From the NCBI GenBank assembly GCA_038231615.1, contig JBBRLA010000430.1, positions 1 through 7,490 on the forward strand: a stretch of DNA of 7,490 nucleotides. The letters are read 5' to 3'. Both the position numbers and the translations under genes were made by a program. The notes below the pieces were generated by a model. It saw only the letters and a program-made list of their open reading frames with translations, did no database searches and was not told the DNA's origin. Source of the DNA: JBBRLA01 sp038231615 (lineage in GTDB: Bacteria; Myxococcota_A; Polyangia; Palsa-1104; JAEUJZ01). Below are positions 1 through 5,647 of this stretch, piece after piece (within the stretch, counting starts at the first letter, position 1; each line of letters opens with the position of its first letter).

Positions 1-359
1 TCACCACGGTGGTCGGGCGCATCGACGTGGCCACGGTCCCGGCGGGCGGCAAGGTGGCTTCCTTCGCCGACTCCGGCTCGGTCGGCATCAAGCGGGCCGG
101 GTTCGGCGGGACCCTGGTGAACAACCAGGTCATGGCCTTCGGCGGGTTCCAGGCCGGCGGCGCGGTCACCAACTCGGACTCCGCCAAGCTGAAGTCCGCG
201 ACCACGATCGGGAACTTCAACTCCCTGGGCGGCGGCGTGCTGACCCTGCCGCGGGCCCTGCAAGGCACCGCGCTGGAGAGTGCGTTCATCTACCAACTCG
301 GCGGCGCCAGCGCCGGGCCCAACACCGCACAGAGCACCACGGAGCAGACCGTATGGTAA
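1..359 (+). CDS. Kelch-repeat-like protein, C-terminal part (5' end outside window)
   Basis: The reading frame is open from the first bases of the window (in frame from base 3) to a TAA at 357-359, so the true start lies upstream and only about the last 118 residues are seen. Two segments have the kelch pattern of a hydrophobic strand ending in Gly-Gly: 'QVMAFGGFQAGG' and 'FIYQLGGASAG'. The second is preceded by 'LTLPRALQGTA', which matches the 'lp.pR.g.a' part of a kelch blade. This points to the last blades of a beta-propeller, a fold used for binding rather than for a defined reaction. The codons are extremely GC-rich, like those of the two genes that follow on the same strand, and the next gene starts only 50 bp downstream, so co-transcription is likely. 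Export cannot be judged because the N-terminus is missing. The kelch assignment comes from the repeat pattern only; another propeller class is possible. Confidence 0.7.
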   Translation, partial: TTVVGRIDVATVPAGGKVASFADSGSVGIKRAGFGGTLVNNQVMAFGGFQAGGAVTNSDSAKLKSATTIGNFNSLGGGVLTLPRALQGTALESAFIYQLGGASAGPNTAQSTTEQTVW

Positions 360-400
360 CGCGCAGCGCCCAGAGTTCGACCACCGCCCCCCACCCTGCG

Positions 401-407
401 AGGAGAG
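401..407 (+). promoter_or_regulatory. Ribosome binding site for the beta-barrel gene
   Basis: AGGAGAG lies 2 bases before the ATG at 410 (GGAG core at 402-405, about 4 bases away). The in-frame ATG at 353 overlaps the previous gene and would put 19 polar residues before the signal peptide. This site therefore decides the start at 410. Confidence 0.65.
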
Positions 408-409
408 AC

Positions 410-1090
410 ATGTCGCCCGTGCTCATGCCGAGGATCCTGCTCACGTCCCTGCTAGTGCTCGCCGCCGTGCTCACACCGGCCCCTGCCCGCGCCGACCGGG
501 GGATGTCCACCACCGCCGAGCCGCCCCCTTCCGACAAGGGCGGCGCCATCGTCGGCCTCAAGATCGGGGTCCTTCTGCCCCAGGCGTTCTCGCCCCTTTC
601 CACCAGCTACTACGTGGAGGCCGAGGCCGGGTACCTCCTGCCCTTCGCGCGGCGCCTGATCGCCGTCACCGCCTCCATCAGCTTCACCTCTCCCGGGACC
701 AGCAACACCGGCACCGACCCCCGGCTCCCGGGGGGCGTCTACAGCTACGACGTGACCCAGCAGCAGTTGACCTTCGGACTGAGCGTGCTGGCGAAAATCC
801 CGCTCGGGCGGATCGTCCCCTACATCGGAGCGGGGCCACGCTTCTTCCTGCTCAAGACCTCGTCCTCCGGCCAGGCCGGCCCGGCGGGACAGACCGTGCT
901 CATCCCGGAAACGACGGAGACTTCCACCGAGATCGGCGTCGGCGTGCCCCTCGGGGTGGATATCCTCCTCGGCCCCGGCCGTCTCTTCGGCGAGGCGCAG
1001 CTCCTGTGGGCGGCGACAGGGCAGCGCTCCACCGGGGCGGGATCCGTGGGTTCGATCATCCTGGGCGCCGGCTACCGGCTGGTGCTCTAG
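410..1090 (+). CDS. Small outer-membrane beta-barrel protein (hypothetical)
   Basis: This 226-residue protein has a Sec signal peptide: a hydrophobic core at about residues 7-22 and a cleavage site after 'APARA' (residue 28). After a short proline-rich linker (30-45) come alternating-hydrophobicity strands typical of small outer-membrane barrels, for example 'YYVEAEAGYLLPF' (67-79), 'LTFGLSVLAKIPLG' (120-133), 'VPYIGAGPRFFLL' (136-148), 'GVGVPLGVDILLG' (176-188) and a last strand 'SIILGAGYRLVL' at the C-terminus. The size fits an OmpA- or OmpW-like barrel of about eight strands. The final residue is Leu rather than the usual Phe, so the insertion signal is atypical. I chose ATG 410 over ATG 353 because of the ribosome binding site and the normal signal-peptide length. 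The gene sits between two other exported-protein genes, with only 3 bp to the next start, so an operon is likely. No substrate or enzymatic role can be inferred; it could be a porin-like, adhesion or assembly protein. Confidence 0.75.
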   Translation: MSPVLMPRILLTSLLVLAAVLTPAPARADRGMSTTAEPPPSDKGGAIVGLKIGVLLPQAFSPLSTSYYVEAEAGYLLPFARRLIAVTASISFTSPGTSNTGTDPRLPGGVYSYDVTQQQLTFGLSVLAKIPLGRIVPYIGAGPRFFLLKTSSSGQAGPAGQTVLIPETTETSTEIGVGVPLGVDILLGPGRLFGEAQLLWAATGQRSTGAGSVGSIILGAGYRLVL

Positions 1091-1093
1091 GCA

Positions 1094-2857
1094 ATGACCA
1101 CCAGAGTGACACGAAAGGCCCTGCACCTTTGCGGGGCGGCACTGCTCCTGTGCGCCTGCAACCACGCCGGGCAGAGCGGGGCGGACGCCGGCGTGGACGC
1201 CTGCACCACCCCCGGCTGCTCGAAACCGGGGCCGGATCTGGCCCTCCGTGGGCCCCCGGACCTGCGGCCCCGGCCGGACCTCGGCGGGCCCATCGTCCCC
1301 GATTACATCAACCGGCTGGGCCCCGGCTCGCCGAACCCCTTCGACCCCAAGGACGACATGTCGAGCGGGGTGCGACTCGACGGCGCCGGCGACATCGTGC
1401 TCACCGCCGGGATCGCCGCCAGCGATCGCTCGGTGATCTGGGTCGCCAACAGCGGCGAGGGCTCGGTGTCCAAGATCGACACCCGCACCCTCAAGGAGAT
1501 CGCCCGCTACTACACCTACCCGGGCGCGGGCGCCGATCCTTCCCGCACGACCGTCGGCATCTCCGGCGACGTGGTGGTCGCCAACCGGGCCAAGCTGTTG
1601 GTCGATCGCGCCTCCGTCATGAAGATTGCCGGCAACAAATCGGGCTGTATCGATCGCAACAAGAACGGCAAGATCGATACCTTCGAGGGCGCCGGCCCGG
1701 TGCCCGCGCAATTCTCCTGGCTCGACGGTCAGGCCCAGAGCCCCGACGAGTGTGTTCTCTGGCTCACCGATCTCCACCAGGCGGGGAAGGCCGTCCTGCC
1801 CAGGGCCTCGGGCTTCAACGCCGAGATGGTCATGGGCGAGCTGCGCTCGACCCAGGTCTACATCGGCCTCTATGGCACCAGCGAACTCCTCCGCCTGGAC
1901 GCCCAGACCGGCGCCATCCTCAAGCGCATCGATGTCAGCCCGGCCATGCCCTACGGCCTGGTCCTGGACAAGGCCGGCACCGTCTGGGTCCGCGGGGCCG
2001 AGGGCAACGGCAGCCTGGTGAAGGTGGATCCCCACACGGCGGACCAAGTTACCCACTACGACGGCGCCAACGCCCCGCCCTGCCCTTACGGCATCGCCAC
2101 CGATGCCAAGGGTTTCATCTACACGGCGGGCCCGAGCGGCGCGGACGGCTGCGTGTCGCGCTTCGACCCGGTCGCCCAGACCTGGCAGACACTCAAGCTC
2201 GTCCCCCCCGCCGGCTCGCCCATGAGCGGGCAGACGTATCCCCGCGGGTTGGCGGTCGATCGCAAGGGCGGGGTGTGGATCGCCGACACCTTCCAGGGCC
2301 TCTTCCACGTCGACGCCTCGGGCGCCTCGATGGTGCAGAAGGGCATGGCCGCAATCCCGCTGGTCACCACCCTCGGCGCCGCCGTGGACGCTGACGGCAG
2401 CCCCTGGGCGATCAGCTTTGACAAGTCCACTGCCTACAAGGTCGATCCGGTGACCTACGCGACCCAGCCGGTCGTCGTGGGCCAGAACCCCTACACGTAC
2501 AGCGACATGACGGGCTCCCAGCTCCGCGGCGTCCAGTTGCCCCAGCCCGGCGTGTTCCGCCACCTCTTCACCGGCTGCTCCGGGTCCGCGGCGACTCGCT
2601 GGATTTCGCTGGACTACACCGTGACCGATGCCCCCGGTTCCCACACCACGGTGCGAATGCGCTCGGCCGCCACTGCGGCGGCGCTGGCAACCGCCCCCTT
2701 TACCGCGCTCGCCGGCCCACCCCCGATCGCGCTGAACCTGTTCGACGGGACCCAGTTCCTCGAGGTCGAGTTCGACATGACCACGACGGATCTGAGCGCC
2801 ACTCCGGTCCTGTCCGCCCTGAGCGCCAGCTACGATTGCCTCGTCGTCGCCGGTTAG
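1094..2857 (+). CDS. Beta-propeller lipoprotein (Vgb/NHL/SMP-30-like) with an EF-hand-type loop
   Basis: This 587-residue protein begins with a lipoprotein signal (hydrophobic residues 10-19, lipobox L19-C20-A21-C22), so Cys22 is the likely lipidated residue. A Cys- and Pro-rich linker follows with repeated 'PDL' units (48-63), a style common in myxobacterial lipoproteins. Residues about 112-455 contain at least six blade-like repeats of the form 'GLAVD..G.VWIAD......VD..T', for example at 113-132, 253-274, 285-315, 330-360, 382-410 and 427-454. This is the pattern of virginiamycin B lyase-like, NHL or SMP-30 propellers. One loop, 187-198 (DRNKNGKIDTFE), fits the 12-residue EF-hand consensus exactly, with D1, N3, N5, G6, I8 and E12. 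The last ~115 residues (470-587) look like a separate all-beta domain. The ATG lies 3 bp after the preceding stop with no strong ribosome site of its own, suggesting translational coupling. I expect a calcium-stabilised surface protein. The function is unknown and lyase activity should not be assumed. Confidence 0.75.
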   Translation: MTTRVTRKALHLCGAALLLCACNHAGQSGADAGVDACTTPGCSKPGPDLALRGPPDLRPRPDLGGPIVPDYINRLGPGSPNPFDPKDDMSSGVRLDGAGDIVLTAGIAASDRSVIWVANSGEGSVSKIDTRTLKEIARYYTYPGAGADPSRTTVGISGDVVVANRAKLLVDRASVMKIAGNKSGCIDRNKNGKIDTFEGAGPVPAQFSWLDGQAQSPDECVLWLTDLHQAGKAVLPRASGFNAEMVMGELRSTQVYIGLYGTSELLRLDAQTGAILKRIDVSPAMPYGLVLDKAGTVWVRGAEGNGSLVKVDPHTADQVTHYDGANAPPCPYGIATDAKGFIYTAGPSGADGCVSRFDPVAQTWQTLKLVPPAGSPMSGQTYPRGLAVDRKGGVWIADTFQGLFHVDASGASMVQKGMAAIPLVTTLGAAVDADGSPWAISFDKSTAYKVDPVTYATQPVVVGQNPYTYSDMTGSQLRGVQLPQPGVFRHLFTGCSGSAATRWISLDYTVTDAPGSHTTVRMRSAATAAALATAPFTALAGPPPIALNLFDGTQFLEVEFDMTTTDLSATPVLSALSASYDCLVVAG

Positions 2858-2869
2858 GCTGCCGTCCAG

Positions 2870-2940
2870 GCGCCCCTCGGGACTGGGCGCGCGGCTCGTC
2901 GGACAGTTTAGCCTCTATGCTTGGCCACGCCAATATGGCT
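2870..2940. terminator. Possible bidirectional terminator region between convergent genes
   Basis: The 90-bp gap between the converging propeller and GH26 genes holds two stem-loops. GCGCCC (2870-2875) pairs with GGGCGC (2885-2890) across a 9-base loop. TTGGC (2921-2925) pairs with GCCAA (2929-2933) across CAC, with flanking AGCC (2910-2913) able to pair with GGCT (2937-2940). Neither stem is followed by a clear T-run, so intrinsic termination is uncertain; the position is the main argument. Confidence 0.3.
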
Positions 2941-2947
2941 CCGCGCC

Positions 2948-4156
2948 TCACAGACCACCGGCGAATTCAGCGTCGGTGAGTATCCGCGGATTATCTGCAG
3001 CGGGGGATACCCATTGCAGAGCGGCTTGCGAAGTTTTGTACGCGTCGTAGGCCAGGTAGGTGTTCGTCCCAAGGGTGATGCTGGTGTCACCCAGTCTGCC
3101 GCCGAAGACCGCCCAGTCCTGCTCTTTGTCCTCGTTGAACCAGACGAGCTGGTTGAACCCGTTCTGGGTCGCGTGGGAGAACACCTGCTGAAGGAACAAG
3201 GACTTTCCGTTGATATCGGTGCCGGTCGCATTGAGCGTGGTGCTGCCGATCTCGGTGATGCTCAGCGGCCGCTGCGAGATGCCCCGCAGGCGGAGCCGCA
3301 TGGCATCAAAGATCTCCATCGGCGTCTGCCAATGGGACCAGGTGGCGCTATATCCCCAATTGTATCCATCAATGGCCACCCAGTCGACATAGGCATCGCC
3401 CGGAAAGTAACTCTCGACAGGGATACCGCCGACGTCCGTCGCGTTGGCACAGAAGGTCCACTGGATGTGCCGGAAATCGAGCTGCTTGGACCGCAGAATT
3501 CCCACCACCCTTCTCCACATGCTGATGAAGTCCTGGGCGGAAGTCGCGCTCTGCGTGCCCCATGGGTACCAGTTCCCGTTCATCTCGTGAGCGAGGCGCA
3601 GATAAGCCCGCCGGTCGTCCGCGTTGCCGTAGATTCCATCTGGGCCGCTGAGCCAGAGCTTCAGCTGATCGCCCCAGCGATTGATGTATCGATCGTACTT
3701 CCCGCTGGCGATCTGGGCGGTGATGTTGGTCGGGGTACTGGTGCCAATGGAGGGGTCCCAGGTGATCAGCGGGACGTTGTCGTTCTTCCAAATGTTCGGG
3801 AGCTGGATCCCGAATAGGTTGTTCATCAGTGTGTTGTTGTTCTCCCAGGTCGTGAACAAGTTGATGACCGCGTTCTTGCGTCCCTGCCAGCTCTCCAGAT
3901 CGGTGATCTGGCTCATCATCCACCCCTGGTTGCCGCTGTAGGCGCCGAGCATGATGCTGGTGGACGTCGTGATCTTCTGGGACGTTGAAGAGGTCGGCTC
4001 AGGCTCGGGAAGTCCGCACCCGTTGCTGCCAAGGAGAGCAAAGATGAGGTAGCCGAGCAGACGCGACGTGCGTCGCCAGAGAGTAGGCCTCGGACTACCC
4101 TCCGGCAGATCGGGGCTATTTTGTGTACAGTCACTATACGAAGTCTTTGGGATCAT
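2948..4156 (-). CDS. Glycoside hydrolase family 26-type enzyme (mannanase/glucanase-like), exported
   Basis: This 402-residue protein hydrolyses beta-linked polysaccharide if the family assignment is right: GH26 includes beta-mannanases, lichenases and beta-1,3-xylanases. The catalytic (beta/alpha)8 domain covers about residues 65-380. Its general acid/base is Glu191 in 'HEMNGNWYPWG' (190-200). Its nucleophile is Glu302 in 'ITEIGST' (300-306), after the family-like stretch 'DWVAIDGYNWG' (258-268). Both glutamates are present, so the enzyme is probably active. The N-terminus has a hydrophobic segment (33-43) ending at Cys47 ('SNGC', a poor lipobox), followed by a Pro/Ser/Thr linker. It is therefore secreted or a lipoprotein, but the n-region before the hydrophobic core is unusually long (about 30 residues). 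ATG 4156 is chosen because GGAG lies 5 bases upstream and no other Met occurs before residue 69. The gene is transcribed alone, converges on the propeller gene, and is visibly less GC-rich than the genes before it, which suggests later acquisition. The exact substrate cannot be read from the sequence. Confidence 0.88.
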   Translation of the reverse strand: MIPKTSYSDCTQNSPDLPEGSPRPTLWRRTSRLLGYLIFALLGSNGCGLPEPEPTSSTSQKITTSTSIMLGAYSGNQGWMMSQITDLESWQGRKNAVINLFTTWENNNTLMNNLFGIQLPNIWKNDNVPLITWDPSIGTSTPTNITAQIASGKYDRYINRWGDQLKLWLSGPDGIYGNADDRRAYLRLAHEMNGNWYPWGTQSATSAQDFISMWRRVVGILRSKQLDFRHIQWTFCANATDVGGIPVESYFPGDAYVDWVAIDGYNWGYSATWSHWQTPMEIFDAMRLRLRGISQRPLSITEIGSTTLNATGTDINGKSLFLQQVFSHATQNGFNQLVWFNEDKEQDWAVFGGRLGDTSITLGTNTYLAYDAYKTSQAALQWVSPAADNPRILTDAEFAGGL

Positions 4157-4161
4157 TTTTG

Positions 4162-4165
4162 CTCC
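4162..4165 (-). promoter_or_regulatory. Ribosome binding site of the GH26 gene
   Basis: On the minus strand the sequence reads GGAG-CAAAA-ATG, a good core with a 5-base spacer. It supports the ATG at 4154-4156 as the start despite the long polar segment this places before the signal sequence. Confidence 0.6.
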
Positions 4166-4218
4166 ACATCAAATCCGGTTGCTCGGGCGTTGCTTCTCGC
4201 CGACTCCTCGATGGATGT

Positions 4219-4231
4219 GCACAATTTGTGC
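4219..4231. promoter_or_regulatory. Perfect 13-bp palindrome, candidate operator for the GH26 gene
   Basis: GCACAA-T-TTGTGC is a perfect 6+1+6 inverted repeat centred about 69 bp upstream of the GH26 start codon, where a regulator of a polysaccharide-utilisation gene would be expected to bind. Odd-length palindromes of this kind are typical of dimeric repressors or activators. No protein in the window is an evident partner, and no clear -35/-10 pair could be assigned near it, so the role is inferred from position and symmetry only. Confidence 0.35.
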
Positions 4232-4429
4232 CGACAGGAACCCTCAGGTCCGGCGCGGGTTATTGGCACCGCCATGCCAGTCCACCGGATCGCTACACGC
4301 CAGCGATTACTTTCGAGTTGCGCCGACGACGTTGCAAGTACGCTGGGAATGCGGACATCGACCCGCGCCCGAGGTGGAGAATAGCCGCCAGCCGGTGACG
4401 CCTAACAGTCCGCCATACAATCCAACGGA

Positions 4430-4477
4430 CGTTCAAATTCCCGTCTTGACGAAGACCCGCTCGGGTGTCATTGAACG
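4430..4477. promoter_or_regulatory. Dyad cluster, candidate upstream activating sequence for the sigma-54 promoter
   Basis: Three inverted repeats are packed into 48 bp. CGTTCAA (4430-4436) pairs with TTGAACG (4471-4477). Inside it lie GTCTT-GACG-AAGAC (4443-4456) and ACCCG-CT-CGGGT (4455-4466). The inner dyads sit about 138-149 bp before the predicted sigma-54 start site. This is the usual range for binding sites of AAA+ enhancer-binding proteins, which sigma-54 RNA polymerase needs to open DNA. Which dyad would be bound, and by what, cannot be told. Confidence 0.35.
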
Positions 4478-4570
4478 ATTCAGTACACCCCCTTTGCCCA
4501 AACCGTACAGGGAATCTTCGCCGAAAACACTGTGAGCAAGAAAACTCAGGCACTTGCAGCGCAGATTGAG

Positions 4571-4587
4571 CTGGCACTCCGCTTGCT
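4571..4587 (+). promoter_or_regulatory. Sigma-54 (RpoN) -24/-12 promoter
   Basis: CTGGCAC-TCCGC-TTGCT matches the sigma-54 consensus YTGGCACGN4TTGCW at every defined position except one: T at 4578 instead of G. The GG of the -24 element (4573-4574) and GC of the -12 element (4585-4586) are correctly spaced. The predicted transcription start is near 4598, leaving an untranslated leader of about 41 bases before the ATG at 4640. It faces the small secreted-protein gene. Sigma-54 transcription is expected to be strictly activator-dependent. The match was found by eye; chance occurrence is unlikely given the position, but not excluded. Confidence 0.7.
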
Positions 4588-4627
4588 AATGCTTATTTAC
4601 ATCTGGCTGACGACAGCTAACAGACAT

Positions 4628-4631
4628 GGAG
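4628..4631 (+). promoter_or_regulatory. Ribosome binding site deciding the start at 4640
   Basis: GGAG with an 8-base spacer precedes ATG 4640. A longer reading starting with GTG at 4532 would begin upstream of the predicted sigma-54 transcription start and would lack a signal peptide at its N-terminus. The ATG at 4640 is therefore preferred. Confidence 0.7.
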
Positions 4632-4639
4632 CAACAGAC

Positions 4640-5167
4640 ATGACAAAGAAACTGACGATCACCGGATTCCTGGCCTTCGCTCTTGCGGGCAATGCCCAGG
4701 CCGACAAGGCGCAGGAAGACCCGGACAAGGCCGCCGCCAAGGCGGGCAACACCGATCATGCCGATCCACAAAACAAGACGCTCCCTTCCCATGCCAGCGA
4801 CACGGCAAAGAGCCGGGCGTTCGGCCAGGAGGGGGACGCCAAGCGGCATCATCCGGACAAGACCAAGCACGAGCGTCACGCCCGCGCGGTGGACGCCGCC
4901 GCCAACGAGGCCAAGACCGAGGCCGAGAAGCTCAACCGGCCCGACTCGGCCGCGCACGGCGCCAACACCAAGGCAGTGGGGCCCGGCAGCGACCGGGGCG
5001 CTTCGGCCTCGGCGCAAGCGGGCGGGCGCAGTGGGGCACCGGCCAACCTGGACTCCGTCCGCAACGCCAATGGCACGGCAGGCGCAAGCGCGGCGGGCAG
5101 CAGCGGCAATCGCCCGGACAGCCCGGGGCGTCCGGCGTCGCCGGGCACCGGCCACGGCAAGCCGTAG
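4640..5167 (+). CDS. Small secreted, intrinsically disordered Ala/Gly/Pro-rich protein (unknown function)
   Basis: This 175-residue protein starts with a classic Sec signal (MTKKLT, hydrophobic core 6-16, cleavage after 'GNAQA' at residue 21). The mature part contains no Cys, Trp, Tyr, Ile or Met and only one Phe (61), so it should have no folded hydrophobic core. It has two halves. Residues 22-105 are highly charged (Lys, Asp, Glu, His; including 'KRHHPDKTKHERH' at 68-80 and a probable amphipathic helix about 82-100). Residues 106-175 are Gly/Ala/Ser/Pro/Asn-rich and end in 'GTGHGKP'. I do not recognise a family. Disordered periplasmic or surface proteins of this type can act as spacers, matrix components or stress proteins, but nothing here chooses between these. 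It is transcribed alone, apparently from the sigma-54 promoter at 4571-4587, and is followed by a terminator-like hairpin. Confidence 0.7.
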   Translation: MTKKLTITGFLAFALAGNAQADKAQEDPDKAAAKAGNTDHADPQNKTLPSHASDTAKSRAFGQEGDAKRHHPDKTKHERHARAVDAAANEAKTEAEKLNRPDSAAHGANTKAVGPGSDRGASASAQAGGRSGAPANLDSVRNANGTAGASAAGSSGNRPDSPGRPASPGTGHGKP

Positions 5168-5185
5168 CGCACACGCTCTCCCCAA

Positions 5186-5211
5186 GAGGTGACCGCGAAA
5201 GGGGTCGCCTC
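5186..5211. terminator. Terminator-like hairpin between convergent genes
   Basis: GAGGTGACC (5186-5194) pairs with GGTCGCCTC (5203-5211): nine base pairs including one G-U wobble, with an 8-base loop. It lies 18 bp after the stop of the secreted-protein gene and 22 bp from the end of the converging gene remnant, where a shared terminator is expected. There is no strong T-run after it (CCCTTCCC on the plus strand), so it may be a weak intrinsic or stabilising structure. Confidence 0.5.
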
Positions 5212-5233
5212 CCCTTCCCATCCTCTCGGCTCT

Positions 5234-5587
5234 TCAGGGCGCCGCCTCCCCGAGACCCAGGGCCAGCGATTGCGCGGCGGCGGCTATCGGGGGGCGCCGG
5301 CTCTTGCCAAATCGCAGCAGCAGCGCGCGCGTGCGCTGCACCGCCCCTTGCCGCGTCGGCCCATCGACCAAACGGGGGCAGAGCAGCGCCGCCTCTTCCA
5401 GCCACTCCAGGGCCTGCGCCTCGGCGGTGGAAAGCAGCGTTTCGGCCCGGGCAACGACCGCCTGGTGCCTTGCTGCCGTGGGGCCCGGCGCCCCATCGAT
5501 GGCCGCGAGGAAGCGCTGCGCCCCCTCGCGCAGCCGGGGAGCGAGTGGTGGCGCCGGCCTGGCCTCCGAAGGGGCCCGTGGGCTGTC
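5234..5587 (-). pseudogene. C-terminal remnant (117 codons) of a gene truncated at the insertion-sequence cluster
   Basis: On the minus strand a frame runs from the mobile-element boundary to a TGA at 5234-5236. It has strong GC3 bias and a normal, helical protein composition, for example 'LREGAQRFLAAIDG' (19-32), 'AETLLSTAEAQALEWLEEAALL' broken into 48-57 and 58-69, and 'QRTRALLLRFGKS' (84-96). Its first codon (5585-5587) is preceded in frame by TAA inside the TTA target duplication. No ATG, and no GTG or TTG before about residue 73, could start it. It is therefore the 3' end of a larger gene whose front was lost, most likely through insertion or deletion associated with the adjacent elements. 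I do not recognise the family. The minus strand also has a second open frame here that continues into the antisense of the transposase; its Arg/Gly/Pro/Ala-rich product is a shadow. Confidence 0.6.
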
Positions 5588-5590
5588 TTA
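5588..5590. repeat. TTA target-site duplication, left copy
   Basis: TTA directly precedes the left terminal inverted repeat of the first element and is repeated directly after its right terminus (6924-6926). Three bases can match by chance, but both copies sit exactly at the ends of the inverted repeats. Confidence 0.6.
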
Positions 5591-5614
5591 GGATTTGTGC
5601 AAAAATTACTTCCC
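5591..5614 (+). repeat. Left terminal inverted repeat of the first insertion sequence
   Basis: This 24-bp end begins GGATTTGTGCAAAAATTAC and matches the reverse complement of 6900-6923 at 23 of 24 positions; the only difference is G at 5599. It defines the left boundary of the element. Confidence 0.85.
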
Positions 5615-5647
5615 GCTTTCTGGCTGCGGCGGGGGCAGAATGCTGAC

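Larger units (their letters stand above)
4157..4639. other. Divergent intergenic region (483 bp), no convincing gene
   Basis: This gap separates the leftward GH26 gene from the rightward small secreted-protein gene. Open frames crossing it give low-quality, Arg- and Pro-rich translations with no domain, and they disagree between strands, so I call it non-coding. By eye it is more AT-rich than its surroundings. Its identifiable contents are listed separately: a 13-bp palindrome near the GH26 start (4219-4231), a dyad cluster (4430-4477), a sigma-54 promoter (4571-4587) and a ribosome site (4628-4631). I see nothing identifiable between about 4232 and 4429. No tRNA, rRNA or attC site was recognised. 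Confidence 0.6.

Noticed and set aside
353..409. ATG 353 as the start of the beta-barrel protein
   Set aside because: It overlaps the previous gene and adds 19 polar residues before the signal peptide. AGGAGAG directly precedes ATG 410.
280..2394. A 704-codon plus-strand open frame across the first three genes
   Set aside because: Its product is almost entirely Arg/Pro/Gly/His-rich and crosses real gene boundaries. It is an out-of-frame shadow of high-GC coding DNA; the frames with signal peptides and domains explain the region.
452..2644. A 730-codon minus-strand open frame opposite the barrel and propeller genes
   Set aside because: Long antisense frames are expected in very GC-rich genes. 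The translation is His/Gly/Ala/Val-rich with no recognisable domain or signal, and it spans two sense genes.
4264..4279. TGGCACCGCCATGCCA as a second sigma-54 promoter
   Set aside because: The -24 half is good, but the -12 half reads TGCC instead of TTGC at the required spacing, losing the essential GC.
4400..4545. GCCTAAC near 4400 as part of an integron attC site
   Set aside because: No matching GTTRRRY core occurs at a suitable distance downstream and no attC-type imperfect stem is visible.
4293..4577. A 94-codon minus-strand open frame in the intergenic region
   Set aside because: Arg-rich translation with no domain or signal; it overlaps the sigma-54 promoter and the dyad cluster, and has no support from neighbours.
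4532..4639. GTG at 4532 as the start of the small secreted protein
   Set aside because: It lies upstream of the predicted sigma-54 start site and would bury the signal peptide 36 residues inside the protein. ATG 4640 has a good ribosome site.
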